From contig MU260066.1 in NCBI GenBank assembly GCA_020310875.1, positions 521,001-585,000 of the forward strand: a stretch of DNA of 64,000 bases. The letters run 5' to 3'. Source of the stretch: Ceratopteris richardii. Its lineage: Eukaryota > Streptophyta > Polypodiopsida > Polypodiales > Pteridaceae. Under the pieces are notes generated by a model, which saw only the letters and a program-made list of their open reading frames with translations, searched no databases and had not been told where the DNA came from. This document shows, piece after piece, positions 22,813-34,199 of this stretch (within the stretch, counting starts at the first letter, position 1; each line of letters begins with the position of its first letter). Made by a program: the position numbers and the translations under genes.

Positions 22813-23864
22813 TGTTGGTGCAAGTACACAAGCCTTCACACTTGGCTAGGCTTGAAAGGAAAAATGTGCAACTATGTGAACCATTGCTTGTAACAATTGG
22901 ATACTTACCACTTGTAAAAGACTTTGATCTTGGAAGAATATGGTAATTCCACTCATCTCATGGAGTTAGGAGAATAAAGAACTACGAGTTTCTCATGAGA
23001 GAATATCTCCTCATATGGAGGAAGCACTTTTAGGTGGACCCTCATTTGAATTTCAAATTCAAATTTGAAGAAAGTCACTATAAAAGAGACTTGTAGTCTC
23101 GCGGCCAAAAGAGCCCCCATTACTGAGCTTATTGCTGATCATTTGTATATGTTGAGAGGCTTACACCATAGCCTACTCTTATCACTATCATTGGGCATCA
23201 ATTTTATGCCAATGATCATGTATATCATTGTTCTATAATACATTACATGATTGATTATCTCTGCTCATCTCTCTGCCATGACCACTCAAAACCATGTACT
23301 TGTGATGGCCGTATCTCAGTGATATCTCCATCAGGTTTCCTATTCTATGGCTTCTTTGAACCAGCTCAAAGTCTAGCTCAAGCTACCAAAATCTGAAGCA
23401 ATTTAATTTTGCCAATTGGGAGAAATCTACATCGAAGTGGTCATTGGTCATTCTCTATGTAGCTCCTAAAAAATTGGGGGTAAGCTATTTATTGTTAAAT
23501 TGATTGCTCAGTACATAGTCAATCATTTTAAGTGATTTCACTTGGAATCATTAGCTCTCTAAGGTAATTAGATACCTTTGAAAGGAATTTTCCTAATTGC
23601 TAATGTTCTATGAGCACTGAGCAAAATATCCAGCAGGTGTCAATACCAAAATAGCTAGTTTTTTATCACTAGCTATTTGCAAACTTATCTGTTTTGATCT
23701 AATTATTTGAAGCATCATCTCCAAAGTACATAGGCACTTATTTAGTGTCATTAGCAAGCTAAAGGGGCCTACAACACAACTCTGAAGTGAAAGAGGGTAG
23801 GTACAAAGCAGGGATTAGCAGTACCAACACATCCTCTTGTGGTATCCATCCATCTCTTCCAATA
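22813..23864 (+). repeat. 5' LTR of copia element B
   Basis: About 1,052 bases, starting TGTTGGTGCAAGTACAC and ending CTTCCAATA (CTTCCAACA in the 3' copy). A TATAAAAG box at 23079-23086 follows an AATTTCAAATTCAAATTT inverted repeat. Confidence 0.93.
23079..23086 (+). promoter_or_regulatory. TATA box in B 5' LTR
   Basis: TATAAAAG preceded by a TTTGAA/TTCAAA inverted repeat at about 23045-23069. The same arrangement is found in the LTRs of C, D and E. Confidence 0.65.
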
Positions 23865-23865
23865 G

Positions 23866-23876
23866 TGGTATCAGAG
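23866..23876 (+). other. primer-binding site of element B
   Basis: TGGTATCAGAG, complement of the initiator-Met tRNA 3' end, just inside the 5' LTR. Confidence 0.9.
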
Positions 23877-23890
23877 AAAATTGAAGTAAA

Positions 23891-24865
23891 ATGGGAGATG
23901 ATTTCCCTTATTTTATTGATAAATTGGACAGAAGCAATTATCAAGCATGGTCCTTGAGGATGAAGACATGTCTACAAGGAAGGATTCTCTATGGATACAT
24001 ATCAAGAGATGAGGAGATGCCCATATCCAGGAGCAAAGGACAACCTACAAGAGAGGCTTGAAAGACTCAACTCATGGTGTGCCAAAGATGCTTTAGCAAG
24101 GTCATATCTACTTGACTCTATTTCTAACTTCCTTCTTCCACACATTAGGAATTGTAAAACTTCCCAAGAGACTTGGGATACATTTTCTTCATACTTTTCT
24201 TCCAATACAAGAGCTAGAAAAAATCAACTATGGATTGAGTATACCACTCAAAGGAAGCAACCCAAGCAAAGTGTTTCAAAATATGTGACCAAAGTCAAAG
24301 ATGTGGCTGACCAATTGGCAAGTATAGGAGAGGAGATTGAAGAGGAGCAAATAGTGAGACAAGTAATCAATGGCATCAAGGCATATGATAAGTGGGAAGC
24401 TTTCACAACTGTTATGGACCTTTACATGGATATGCAGATTTGAGATCTTACCACACTCATGGGACAACTCTTTATCCATGAAGCCAAGCTCAACAAAAAT
24501 GGAGAATCATTAAGAGGTAACAACTCTTCTGCCCTATACACAGATAAAGGAAAATCTAAAGATAAAGGGAAGAGCAAGAAAGTAGAGGATGAAGGTACTA
24601 CTTCTCAAGCTAACTATGCAGCGAGAGGTAGGAACTCAAGAGGTAGGGGCAGAGGAGGTAAGCAAGGTAGGGGGAGACCTTTCAACTCTTCCCCACACAA
24701 AATATGTGGATTTACTAATCACACTACAAATGAGTGCTATAGGAACTTCAAGAATCAGAGAGGAAGAGGATATCAAAGAGGTGGCTACTCACAATCAAGA
24801 GGAAGATTCAACCATACTCAAGGCTACAACCATGGCTACTACAACAACTACAACAACAATTAAAA
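23891..24865 (+). pseudogene. gag region of copia element B
   Basis: Starts MGDDFPYFIDKLDRSNYQAW. UBN2-type capsid follows (CKTSQETWDTFSSYFSSNTR near 24150, KYVTKVKDVADQLASIGEEI near 24280), then a Lys-rich stretch, an RG-rich tract near 24620-24690, a CCHC-type knuckle near 24700-24741 and a tail of Tyr/Asn/Gly repeats at 24800-24862. Gag packages the element RNA in cytoplasmic particles. Looks close to whole; about one break. Confidence 0.88.
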
Positions 24866-24944
24866 TAACAACTATCAAGGAGGATAAAAATCAAGAAAGG
24901 ACTACAACAATTACATAGAGGATCAAGAGGATTCTCTTCTCATC

Positions 24945-27900
24945 ATGAATATGACATCAAAACAAGGTATGAATGATGAGCACCTCTTCTATATTGACTC
25001 AGGTTGTTCAAACCATGTAGCAAGAAATGTAGCTCTTCTCTTGGACCTTGGGGAACCCAAGGGAAAGCACCAAGTACAAACAGGTGATGAAACCAAGCAT
25101 TCAATGGTCAAGGTAGGAAATGTCAAAACTTCTGATGGGAATAGAAATATGTTGAGCAGGGTTCTTTATGTACCTACAATCACCAAGAATTTGATGAGTG
25201 TTGGACAGATTGTGGAAAAGGGTTTACAGGCTAGGTTCAACAAATATGGAGCTTTTGTGGAGGACCCCCAACATGGATTCAAGAGAATTTCCAAGGGAGA
25301 AAAAACAGGTAGACTATTTACATTTGAACTTGAGGACACTAGAAATATTTCACTATATAACTACAAGGATCAAACCTTGTCAGAGCTTGAGATTTGGCAT
25401 AAAAGATTAGGGCACATTGGTGAGAAATCCTTGAAGCAAATATGTAGAGATCAATGTGTGCTTGGGATGCGTAATGTATCCAAACAACATATGATCTATA
25501 AATATGGTGCATGTGAGTTTTGTAAATCACACAGTTTACCCTTCACAAAGAAAAGCTACATGCATGAGGATTACTTGGAACTTGTCCACACAAATGTGTG
25601 GGGACCAAGCAAGGACCCTTCAATTCCAGGCTCAAGGTACTATGTGTCTTTCATTGATGATTCAGTAGGTGGACTATCTTATACTTTATGAAACATAAAG
25701 ATGAAGTGTTCAGTTGCTTTAAGAAGTATCTTGCACTTGTGTAAAACCAAACAGGAAGAAGCCTACAGAGACTAAGGTCAGATGGAGGAGGTGAGTACTT
25801 CTCCAATGAATTGGATGCATTCTTGCAAGATAAAGGAATCAAAAGAGAGATTACTACAAGATATAGCCCTGAGCAAAATGGGGTAGTAGAGAGGAGAAAT
25901 AGGTTGATTGTGGAAACAGCTAGATCAATGCTTAATGAAAAGAGGTTACCTAATTATTTGTGGGTAGAAAATGTATCTACTACCACTTATCTTATTAACA
26001 GATTGCCATCCAAATCACTTGATGGGATGACCCCATATGAAGCATGGCATCGTAGAAGGCCATCACTTGATCATTGTAGAATCTTTGGATGTGTTGCTTA
26101 TGTGCATGTTCCATCTCAAACCAGAGGTAAGCTAGACCCTAAGATAGAAAAGTGCATCTTCATAGGGTATGATTTAAATAAGAAAGGATATAGGTTTTAT
26201 AAGCCATCCAACAAGGGATTTATGGTCAGTAGAGATGTTGTGTTTGATGAGAATGATTCTTGGTTTGAAAGGGAATGCAAGAAGGTCAAGTTGGCATATG
26301 ACTTGGAAGAGGAGTTTCCAAGCCTCATCAAGGAGGAGCCAAGCCAAATTGAAGACATCAAATTAGATGATGAGGACATCATCAATCTAGAAGACTTCAA
26401 GACATGGAAATCAAAGGGCAAGGCCAAGATGAAGAGGTTGGTAGACTTACCTGAATCATCCAACCAAGCTCTAAGGAGATCACAAAGGGAGAGCAAGAAA
26501 CCAATCAGATATGGGTATGACACTTCATTAGTTACTAAGAATTCCATTTATCTTGCTAAGGATTTATCACTTGAAGAATCTACTTCATATGAAGAGGCAA
26601 AGACCAAGGCAGAATGGAAGGAAGCTATGGATGAAGAAATAGAAGCACTCCAAGAGAATCATATTTGAGAGCTAGTACCAAGGAAGGCATCAATGAAGGT
26701 AATTGGTTCTAGATGGATTTACAAAATCAAGAGAAACTCAGATGGATCAATAAATAGGTATAAAGCTAGACTTGTGGCTAAAGTTTTTGCACAAACCCAA
26801 GGAGTTGATTATGAGGAAACATTCTCATCTATGGCTAAAATGCCAACCATCAGAGTATAGGTAAGTGTGCCTGCATCTAGGAATTGGAATATGTATCAAT
26901 TGGATGTGAAAAATCCTTTTCTCAATGGCTAGATTTCATAGGAGGTGTACATGGCTCAACCTCTTGGCTATGAAGACCCAAGCAAGGTAAATTTTGTGTG
27001 CAAATTGAACAAATCTCTCTATGGTTTGAAGCAGGCACCTAGGGCATGGAATCATAGGTTGACTACCTATCTTCAAGATCAAGGATTCATCATGAGCAAG
27101 GCAGATTCTTCTCTGTTTGTCAAGAGAAGAAACTCAAAATTGATATATTTATGTGTGTATGTTGATGAGATCATTCTTACAGGAAGTAATGCCAATGGCA
27201 TCAAACACATCAAGAACCAAATGATGCAGGAGTTCAAAATAAGTAACCTAGGGCTTCTAAAATATTTTTCTTGGGCTTGAATTGGTCTATACGAATTCTA
27301 GAATTTACATCACTCAAAGGAAGTATGTGCAGGACGTGTTGAAGAAGTTCCACTTGGAGAATGCCAAGATAGCTAGCACCCCTATGGAGATAAATCATAA
27401 ATTGAGTGCTCATAAAGGTGATTTTCTTGAAGACATTGCAGGATACGAAAGCATAGTTGGAAGTCTAAACTATGCAACTCTAACAAGGATTGATATAGCA
27501 TATGGAGTAAGTGTTTTAAGTCAATTAATGCATAGACCTAGAGCACCTCACTTGGAAGCTGCCAAAGGATTTTGAAGTATCTCAAGGGTACTCAAAATTA
27601 AGGTCTTTACTTTCCATACACATCAGATTTAGACATCAAGCTATACTCACATGCAAATTGGGCAGGTTGCAAAGATGACAGGAGGAGTACTTCTGGTTAT
27701 CTTTGTTTTGCAGGTGATAAGCCCATTTCATGCTCTTCTAAGAAGCAACCTACTATTGCTTTATCTTCAACAGAGGCTGAATATAGGGGATTAGCCAATG
27801 CTACACAAGAAGCCATTTGGATTAGATTGCTATATTCAGATTTGGGACTTCATACTCACTCACCTATGATCTTTGGTGACAATACAAGTTCTTTACATCT

Positions 27901-28110
27901 AGCAGCCAATCCTATCTATCATGCAAGAACCAAGCATATAGAAGTTCACTATCATTATGTTAGAGACAAACTATTGAGCAAGGAGATTCACTTGCATATG
28001 TGTCCACTAATATGCAATGTGCAGATTTATTGACCAAAGCACTTGATGGTACTAAACTTTGCAGATTTAAAGCTATGATTGGATTGCAGGACATTCAAGA
28101 GGATTGATAA
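24945..28110 (+). pseudogene. pol region of copia element B
   Basis: Protease with DSGCSNHV near 24997-25020; pre-integrase H-H-C-C finger near 25395-25535; integrase core near 25570-26060 (HTNVWGPSKDPS, RYSPEQNGVVERRNRLIVET); a linker with FGCVAYVHVPSQTRGKLDPK near 26086; reverse transcriptase near 26690-27280 ([15 protein letters not shown] near 27017); RNase H near 27600-28080 (HARTKHIEVHYHYVRDKL near 27920). Canonical copia order. Broken; about seven breaks. Confidence 0.92.
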
Positions 28111-28135
28111 AGGAGAACAAGCCAAGATGTTTGGC

Positions 28136-28147
28136 TTGAGGGGGAGC
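28136..28147 (+). other. polypurine tract of element B
   Basis: TTGAGGGGGAGC, directly before the 3' LTR. The identical string occurs at the same place in C and nearly so in D. Confidence 0.88.
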
Positions 28148-29178
28148 TATTTTGGTGCAAGTACACAAGCCTTCACACTTGGCTAGGCTTGAAAGGAAAA
28201 ATGTTCAACTATGTGAACCATGGCTTGTAAAAATTGGATATTTACCACTTGTAAAAGACTTTGATCTTGGAAGAATATTGTAATTCCACTCATCTTGTGG
28301 AGTTAGGAGAATAAATAAATAAGAGTTTCTCATGAGAGAATATCTCCTCATTTAGAGGAAGCACTTTAAGGTGGAGCCTCATTTGAATTTCAAATTCAAA
28401 TTTGAAGAAAGTCACTATGAAAGAGACTTGTAGTCTCATGGCCAAAAGAGCCCCCATTACTGAGCTTATTGCTGATCATTTGTATATGTTGAGAGGCTTA
28501 CAACATAGCCTACTCTTATCACTATCATTGGGCATCAATTTTATACCAATTATCATGTATATCATCGTTCTATAATACATTACATCATTGATTATCTCTG
28601 CTCATCTCTCTGCCATGACCACTTAGAACAGTGTACGTGTTCCATAATTTTTCATCTTCTATGGCTTTTTTGAACCAGCTCAAAGTCTACTTCAAGCTGT
28701 AAAAATTTGAAGCAATTTGATCCAACCAATTGAGAGAAATCCGCATCGAATTGGTCACTGGTCATTCTCTATGTAACTCTTGAAAAATCGGGGGTAAACT
28801 ATTGATTGTTAAATTGATTGCTCAGTACATAGTTCATCATTTTAAGTGATTTTACTTGGAATCATTAGCTCTCTAAGCTAGTTAGATAGCTTCAAAAGGA
28901 GTGTTCCTGATTGCTATTGTACTATGAGCACTGAGCAAAATATCCAGCAGGTGTCAAGACCAAAGTAGCAAGTTTTTTATCACTAGCTATTTGCAAAGTT
29001 ATGTGTTTTGATCTAATTGTTTGAAGCATCATTTCCAAAGTACATAGGCACTTATTTAGTGTCATTAGCAAGCTAAAGGGGCCTACAACACAACTCTGAA
29101 GTGAAAGAGGGCAGGTACAAAGTAGGGATTAGTAGTACAAGCTCATCCTCGTGTGGTATCCATCCATCTCTTCCAACA
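28148..29178 (+). repeat. 3' LTR of copia element B
   Basis: About 1,031 bases, ending CTTCCAACA and followed by the target duplication CAAAG. Confidence 0.93.
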
Positions 29179-29182
29179 CAAA

Positions 29183-29370
29183 GGGGGACCACTCAATATT
29201 TTTCTAGTCCTAATTGATTTGTAATGGCCAAAGCATTAATAGAAACATCAACAGTGATCTTAATCACTAACCATTGTAATATAGAATCATCCACTTTTGT
29301 CATCGACACTCCATTTTGTGCAAGCCAATGAGTTCTCGAGCTTGAGCAGCTTAGGTAGAACATGCCTGCC
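29183..29370 (+). repeat. gypsy LTR scrap
   Basis: Resembles the middle of the Gy1 LTR: an accattgtaat segment, then ctccattttgtgcaagcc and ctcgagcttgagcag, in the same order and spacing as the Gy1 LTR at about 31535-31610. No internal domain adjoins it, so it is a degraded solo LTR or LTR fragment of a related family. Confidence 0.55.
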
Positions 29371-31337
29371 AGAGATAAAAATAAGGGAAAATTTTAGCCC
29401 AATGGCAAATTTCTAGAAAATTTTATAAATTGTGGCTATTTATGTTTGACTATGAAATTTTAAGAATATCCATCTTTTTAAAATTTAAGGGCACGAGTCG
29501 TAACTCACTTTTGCCCTTATTTTACATATGATTTTGCATCATGAACACATCCTTGCCCAATGTGTAGCACACTTCAGACATCGTAAACCCCATTTTCACC
29601 CAATGTGTAACAGAACCCATGCGTCATGAACCCCATCTTTTCCCAATGTGTGGTGTGGCCTATGTAAAATTTTGTTCATAGGTACATTCATGATTTGTAT
29701 AATCCACTAATCATTTGATTGTGAGCACCATGCTTCCCACAAACAAGCACCAATTTGAACAATAGACTGAGTACAAATTGCTTGTTGATTCAATCACTAT
29801 CAGATACCTCTTTCTTCTTTGAGAAAAACATATGGAACTAGAAGAGAATATTTATAACAGGAAAAGACCATTCTTTTGTCCTAATGGGTTTGTATAACTA
29901 TTAGGATCTTGAATGTTATCAATAGATTCAACTAGTATAGATGATCTAAGCATTCTGAAAACGATTCTTTGAAGAGGATGCTATAAGACTAAGATACCTA
30001 TCATTATCTAGGACCTTTATGTATGCTTCCCAAAGGATCTTCAATGGAAATTGAACTTTAATAATGTTTATCTATCCCTCTCATCTTTTTGTGATTATCA
30101 AAATCCAACCCCTTTATATTTCTTGCGTTGTGATCTTGTTAAGATTTTCGTTTGATAATGGTAATATTTCTACTAAAGGTATGCAAAGGCCATCTTTTAA
30201 TCATTTCGTTGCACCTCACTTCCATGTAAAGAGTAGTTTCTTTCAGAATAGCTGAAAAGAAATGCTTCTATAGAAGGAATAAGATTGAAAGAAAAAAATA
30301 AGTCCAACAATGTAAAGTCGAGCCCATGTAAAAGTTAGTTTCATGAAGGAGATATTGTAAGAACTATCTTGACAACATGTTTAGCATATGGGGTTGCCAT
30401 TGAGTGACATAGAGAATCTTGCAACTTTTTCAATAATTTCAAATGGATTGTTGGCATCTATGTTGATGAATTAGATTCTTAATTTTTGTCTATGTTACCC
30501 TCATATCTTATACCTTGGAACGTTAAGTTCTATATACATAGATACATCTGTGCATTCCTAGATATAGACACATCTTTACCTTTTGCTAATGTATGAATGA
30601 TAAGGACCTAGGTCTTTCCATGGTCCATTACAGCCTCTTTGTGCACAAATGATATCCAATGTAGCATCTAAGACTTCTAAAGGGATTTGATATTGTCTCT
30701 TGGTAACTTTGGAAGCAATGTGTAAATCAAGGTATCTCACTTGACTCCCTTTCAGATAAGCTCTGCATAGCATGTCATCTACTTTTGAATATCAAGCAGA
30801 TATCTACCTAATCGTATGAAGCCAGATGTCATTACTCATGGTCCAAAGGAGGGGGATGAACCAGATATAACTTTGTATCTCTTTTCGATCTCTATGTATG
30901 TAAGGCATTTGCATGTGAAGTACTTTCCATGTTTATACCGAATACGTACAATTTATATATCCTCTTCTCTTTTGGATTCCCCAAAGTTTGCAACTCATTC
31001 TCAAGCTAACATGACAAGACTTTGAGTTTCTAAATGGGTGCTTGAAGGGTGTGATAAGTATGCATTTACTTACCACATTTAATTCAAGGTTTTGAACCTC
31101 AACTTGAAGTAATATTTCTAATATTACATCCTCAAAGGAAGGGGCTTGGGTAGACGGATCTATCTCTCTGATGCACATTTTTAGCATATCTTGTCTAAAC
31201 ACTCTATTTCATACATTGTGGGAGGGAACTTGTGGATGTGTCACCTATGTGCTAGAGTGGTGATATCTAAACCATCTTGAGACCATCCATACCAAGGGCT
31301 AATATCATGTGATGTTTTCACTCTAATAGGACTATAG
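29371..31337. other. unassigned region left of element C
   Basis: No protein domain or element end recognised; open frames are short and unconvincing. A threefold tandem repeat lies at 29537-29664. This DNA and the DNA from 56398 on were adjacent before element C inserted, as the TATAG/TATGG duplication indicates. Confidence 0.5.
29537..29664 (+). repeat. three tandem copies of a ~42-bp unit
   Basis: Units start at about 29537, 29579 and 29622. Each holds a catcatgaac-like start and a cccaatgtgt core, with clear divergence between copies. Confidence 0.75.
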
Positions 31338-31379
31338 TGCTGGTGCAATTACTCCAAGCCTAAATGCTTGGTCACTTAT
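31338..31379 (+). repeat. 5' LTR of C, first segment
   Basis: Begins TGCTGGTGCAATTACTCC and matches the start of the 3' LTR at 47933. It ends with CTTAT, the target duplication of Gy1. Confidence 0.9.
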
Positions 31380-31978
31380 TGTTGAAGCTGAAGGTCAAGG
31401 ACATAGCATAGGAGCACATCAAAGAGAAGGACATGTCCACAAGAAGAAGGAGCAAGTAGGGAGCTCCAAGAAGTGTATGTCAAATTTTTAGAAGAAATCC
31501 CTATAAAATTAGTGATTTTCATCACTAAAAACCATTGTAAATACCATTTTCTATTTTTGTAACTCCATTTTGTTCAAGCCGAGGAGTCCTCGAGCTTGAG
31601 GAGTATTAGAAGTATCATCCTACCAATTTTCATAATTTTTAGACTTCGTTTGAGCCCTCAAATAAGCCCTAGAACCTAATTTTTAACTAGGCCGGACACT
31701 AGGTCTGGACAGGGCCAAAACTAGTCAAAAAACTATAAAAAGAGCTAGAGAGGTCATTTTTGAGGTTAGCTTGTTAGAGAATAGAGCTTTGTAAGAGAAC
31801 TCTTTGCAATCGAATCTTTCCATTGTTACTCTCTTTGATCTTACCTTGTGCGCGTGTGTGTGCATGTTTGTGTGCTTTCACTCACACTTGTGCCTTCACT
31901 TGCTCGTGGTCTTCATACCGGTCCTTACGTCTCCGCAGATTGACAAGTAAAGGAGGTGGTGCTTACGCTTGAGCTACA
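31380..31978 (+). repeat. 5' LTR of Gy1
   Basis: 599 bases, TGTTGAAGCTG to GAGCTACA. Contains a hairpin-forming TAGTGATTTTCATCACTA near 31511 and a TATAAAAAG box at 31734-31742. Confidence 0.95.
31734..31742 (+). promoter_or_regulatory. TATA box in Gy1 5' LTR
   Basis: TATAAAAAG, present at the same place in the 3' LTR; probable RNA polymerase II promoter of the element. Confidence 0.6.
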
Positions 31979-31986
31979 CCAAATTT

Positions 31987-32004
31987 TGGCGCCGTTGTCG
32001 GGGA
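31987..32004 (+). other. primer-binding site of Gy1 (tRNA-Asp)
   Basis: TGGCGCCGTTGTCGGGGA, one mismatch from the complement of the plant Asp-tRNA 3' end. This primer is typical of Athila/Tat-type gypsy elements. Confidence 0.93.
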
Positions 32005-33315
32005 GAGAGCTTCAAGGACGAGCATTGTGATGGTAAGATCATAGATTTGTGACGTTGGAAGGTAAAAAAAACTGTCATTTCTTTTATTTTTCTGATTTTT
32101 CTTCTCCATCTTCATCATCATCATCTCCATCTTCTTCCATCTTCTTCTTCATAGAAGTTTCTTGTTTTTTAGTGCATTTTCACCATTTTCATACCATTTT
32201 TCATGCATTATTTTGTGAGAAGGAGTTAGGAGAGGCAAGGGAGAGCAAGCGCCTGTGTTTTTTTATGATTTTCTGCACATACGGAGCTCGCCATTGCTCG
32301 GCACTCAAAATTTTGAATTTCCTGCCGAAAAACACAATTCTGTGATGAAAATCACGATTCTATGAAAAATTCAATTTTTTTTTGAAAATCACGATTCTCT
32401 GTTTCCCGCCTAAAAGCCTTTTGAAAAGAACACGATTCTGGGGTCATTCTCAGAATCGCAATTTCTGTGGTTGTGCTCAAAATTGCGATTCTCTAAATTA
32501 TTGAAAACCACGATTCTCTGAGACAAAATCACGATTTTCAAAAAACATGATTTTCATCCAAGGTACAAAATCGCGACTCTCTAGAACACGATTCTCTAGA
32601 ACACGATTCTCTGAATGTGCTCGAAATTGCGATTCTCACAAATCACAATTTTCATCCAAAAACACGACTCTGAGAAAACACGATTCTCTTCAGATTCACA
32701 AAATCGCGATTCTCTTGAGATTCACAAAATCACGATTCTCTTGAGATTCACAAAATTGCGATTCTCTTGAGATTCACAAAATCGCGATTCTCTTGAGATT
32801 CACAAAATCGCGATTTTCTTGAGATTCACAAAATCACGATTCTCTTGAGATTCACAAAATCGTGGTTCTCTTGAGATTCACAAAATCGCGATTCTCTTGA
32901 GATTCGCAGCATCGTGATTCTCTTGAGATTTAATTTACAGCATCGCGATTCTCTTGAGATTCACAGCATCGCGATTCTCTTGAGATTCACAGCATCACAA
33001 TTCTCTTGAGATTACAGCATCACGATTCTCTTGAGATTCACAAAACTGCGATTCTCTTGATTTTACAAAATCGCGATTCTCACACAAAATCGTGATTTTT
33101 CCATAAGGCCCTGTTTGCCTGTTTTGACCCCCAAGAGCTTGATTTGACATAACTTTTTCATCCAAAGTCCATTTTTTGAGCTCTATAGCTCGTTGGAAAG
33201 CTCGTTTCAGATAGACTAATTTGAAGTTGACCCTCAGGTGGGACTAGGGAACCAAGGGGACTCCAAAGGACTTTGAACCATACCAAAGGGAAATTTTGGA
33301 CTCTTAACCAAGCTT
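32005..33315 (+). other. leader of Gy1
   Basis: About 1.3 kb of non-coding DNA between primer site and first ORF. It holds a short CAT/CTT-rich tract, then many variants of a CACGATTCT motif (32330-32690) and a regular minisatellite (about 32693-33085). A packaging or regulatory role is possible but nothing in the sequence proves it. Confidence 0.75.
32693..33085 (+). repeat. 26-bp minisatellite with palindromic core
   Basis: About 14-15 units of CACAAAATCGCGATTCTC followed by TTGAGATT, with small variants. Most units contain AATCGCGATT, its own reverse complement, or a one-base variant. The array lies wholly in the Gy1 leader. Confidence 0.93.
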
Positions 33316-34155
33316 ATGAACCTGAGATCTGGTAGACACCTAGGCAAGGATAGACAAAGCATTAGATCTTCTCAGTCTAGTGTCAACCATACAGCTAAGT
33401 CTTGGGCACAACAACTAAGTGGTTGTCCTTACATACTAAGCTCTGACACAAGTGACTCTGAAATGTCTTTTAGCATGGGGAAACCGGTAGGTGGCTCAAG
33501 AACTGCCCATCTACAAACACCAGAAGGTCCCTATAAGACACAATTGGAATATATTCGGACCAACCGATTAGGTGCTCGCATCTATGAGGATGGCTTGAGG
33601 CGATCAGTGGTCCAACTCAAAAATCCAGATCAACCCTTTGGACTTGAACACCCGGTGGTCAAGTTCGAAGAGGATTCATACATTGATAAGGAAGGAACCA
33701 TGTATGTGGTCACCAACCTACCAGATAGGACCGATGAGTTTGGAAATATCATTCATGAGAATGAGATAGGAGACCTAGAACAAGGAAATGTAAGACAAGG
33801 ACCCCAGACTCCTAGAGGTAAGTCAGTTTTGACCAGAGTGATCACTCCAAACTGGATCCCTCAAGACAACAAAAGCATAGAACTATTCTTGAATAGAGAA
33901 AAAGAGGAAGCCTTTTGGAGATTCAAGCTAGATCAACCTAGCCAATTGGGCATAGTCATCATCTACGAGTTCAAGGATCCAGAGACACCAGGCAAAGTTG
34001 TCTATCTGGATAACACATCAGAGAAAATTTTCTTAGTAACACAACATGATAGACATGCATATACTTGGAAGAGTGAATTGATTTTCCCTCCACCAAGATC
34101 CAATGTTTCCCATGGCCTCCAAGGAGTAGGATCATCCCAAGCTCATGAAGCCTAG
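33316..34155 (+). CDS. Gy1 pre-gag ORF, function unknown
   Basis: A 279-residue open frame starting MNLRSGRHLGKDRQSI, the first ATG-led frame after the leader. I recognise no known domain. The middle is acidic and polar (KFEEDSYIDKEGTMYVVTNL near residues 113-135), and a Pro/Ser-rich end (FPPPRSNVSHG) follows. A relic of the same domain occurs at 2306-2560, so it is a conserved part of this lineage. An ORF before gag is known from Ogre and related Tat elements, though sequence kinship with those was not tested. It could also be a long N-terminal extension of gag. Confidence 0.6.
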   Translation: MNLRSGRHLGKDRQSIRSSQSSVNHTAKSWAQQLSGCPYILSSDTSDSEMSFSMGKPVGGSRTAHLQTPEGPYKTQLEYIRTNRLGARIYEDGLRRSVVQLKNPDQPFGLEHPVVKFEEDSYIDKEGTMYVVTNLPDRTDEFGNIIHENEIGDLEQGNVRQGPQTPRGKSVLTRVITPNWIPQDNKSIELFLNREKEEAFWRFKLDQPSQLGIVIIYEFKDPETPGKVVYLDNTSEKIFLVTQHDRHAYTWKSELIFPPPRSNVSHGLQGVGSSQAHEA

Positions 34156-34199
34156 AGAGAAAAAACTAGAGAGAGACCTGAGGTAATTTTTGCACACAC

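Larger units (their letters stand above)
22813..29178 (+). mobile_element. copia element B, full length
   Basis: Complete structure: 5' LTR 22813-23864, primer site, gag, pol, polypurine tract, 3' LTR 28148-29178, with a perfect 5-base target duplication CAAAG at 22808-22812 and 29179-29183. The two LTRs differ at many positions, so insertion is not recent. Broken; roughly eight breaks in the coding part. Confidence 0.95.

Noticed and set aside
22605-29370. Continuation of F gag to the right of element B
   Set aside because: The target duplication is perfect, but the DNA from 29184 on resembles a gypsy LTR, not gag, in all frames examined.
32049-32345. 98-residue frame with Ser-rich tract in the Gy1 leader
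   Set aside because: It is encoded by a CAT/CTT-rich low-complexity stretch in the leader, has no domain and is followed by the repeat array; read as chance.
32693-33085. CRISPR array
   Set aside because: Units are contiguous 26-base tandem repeats without unique spacers, in a eukaryotic retroelement leader; a minisatellite.
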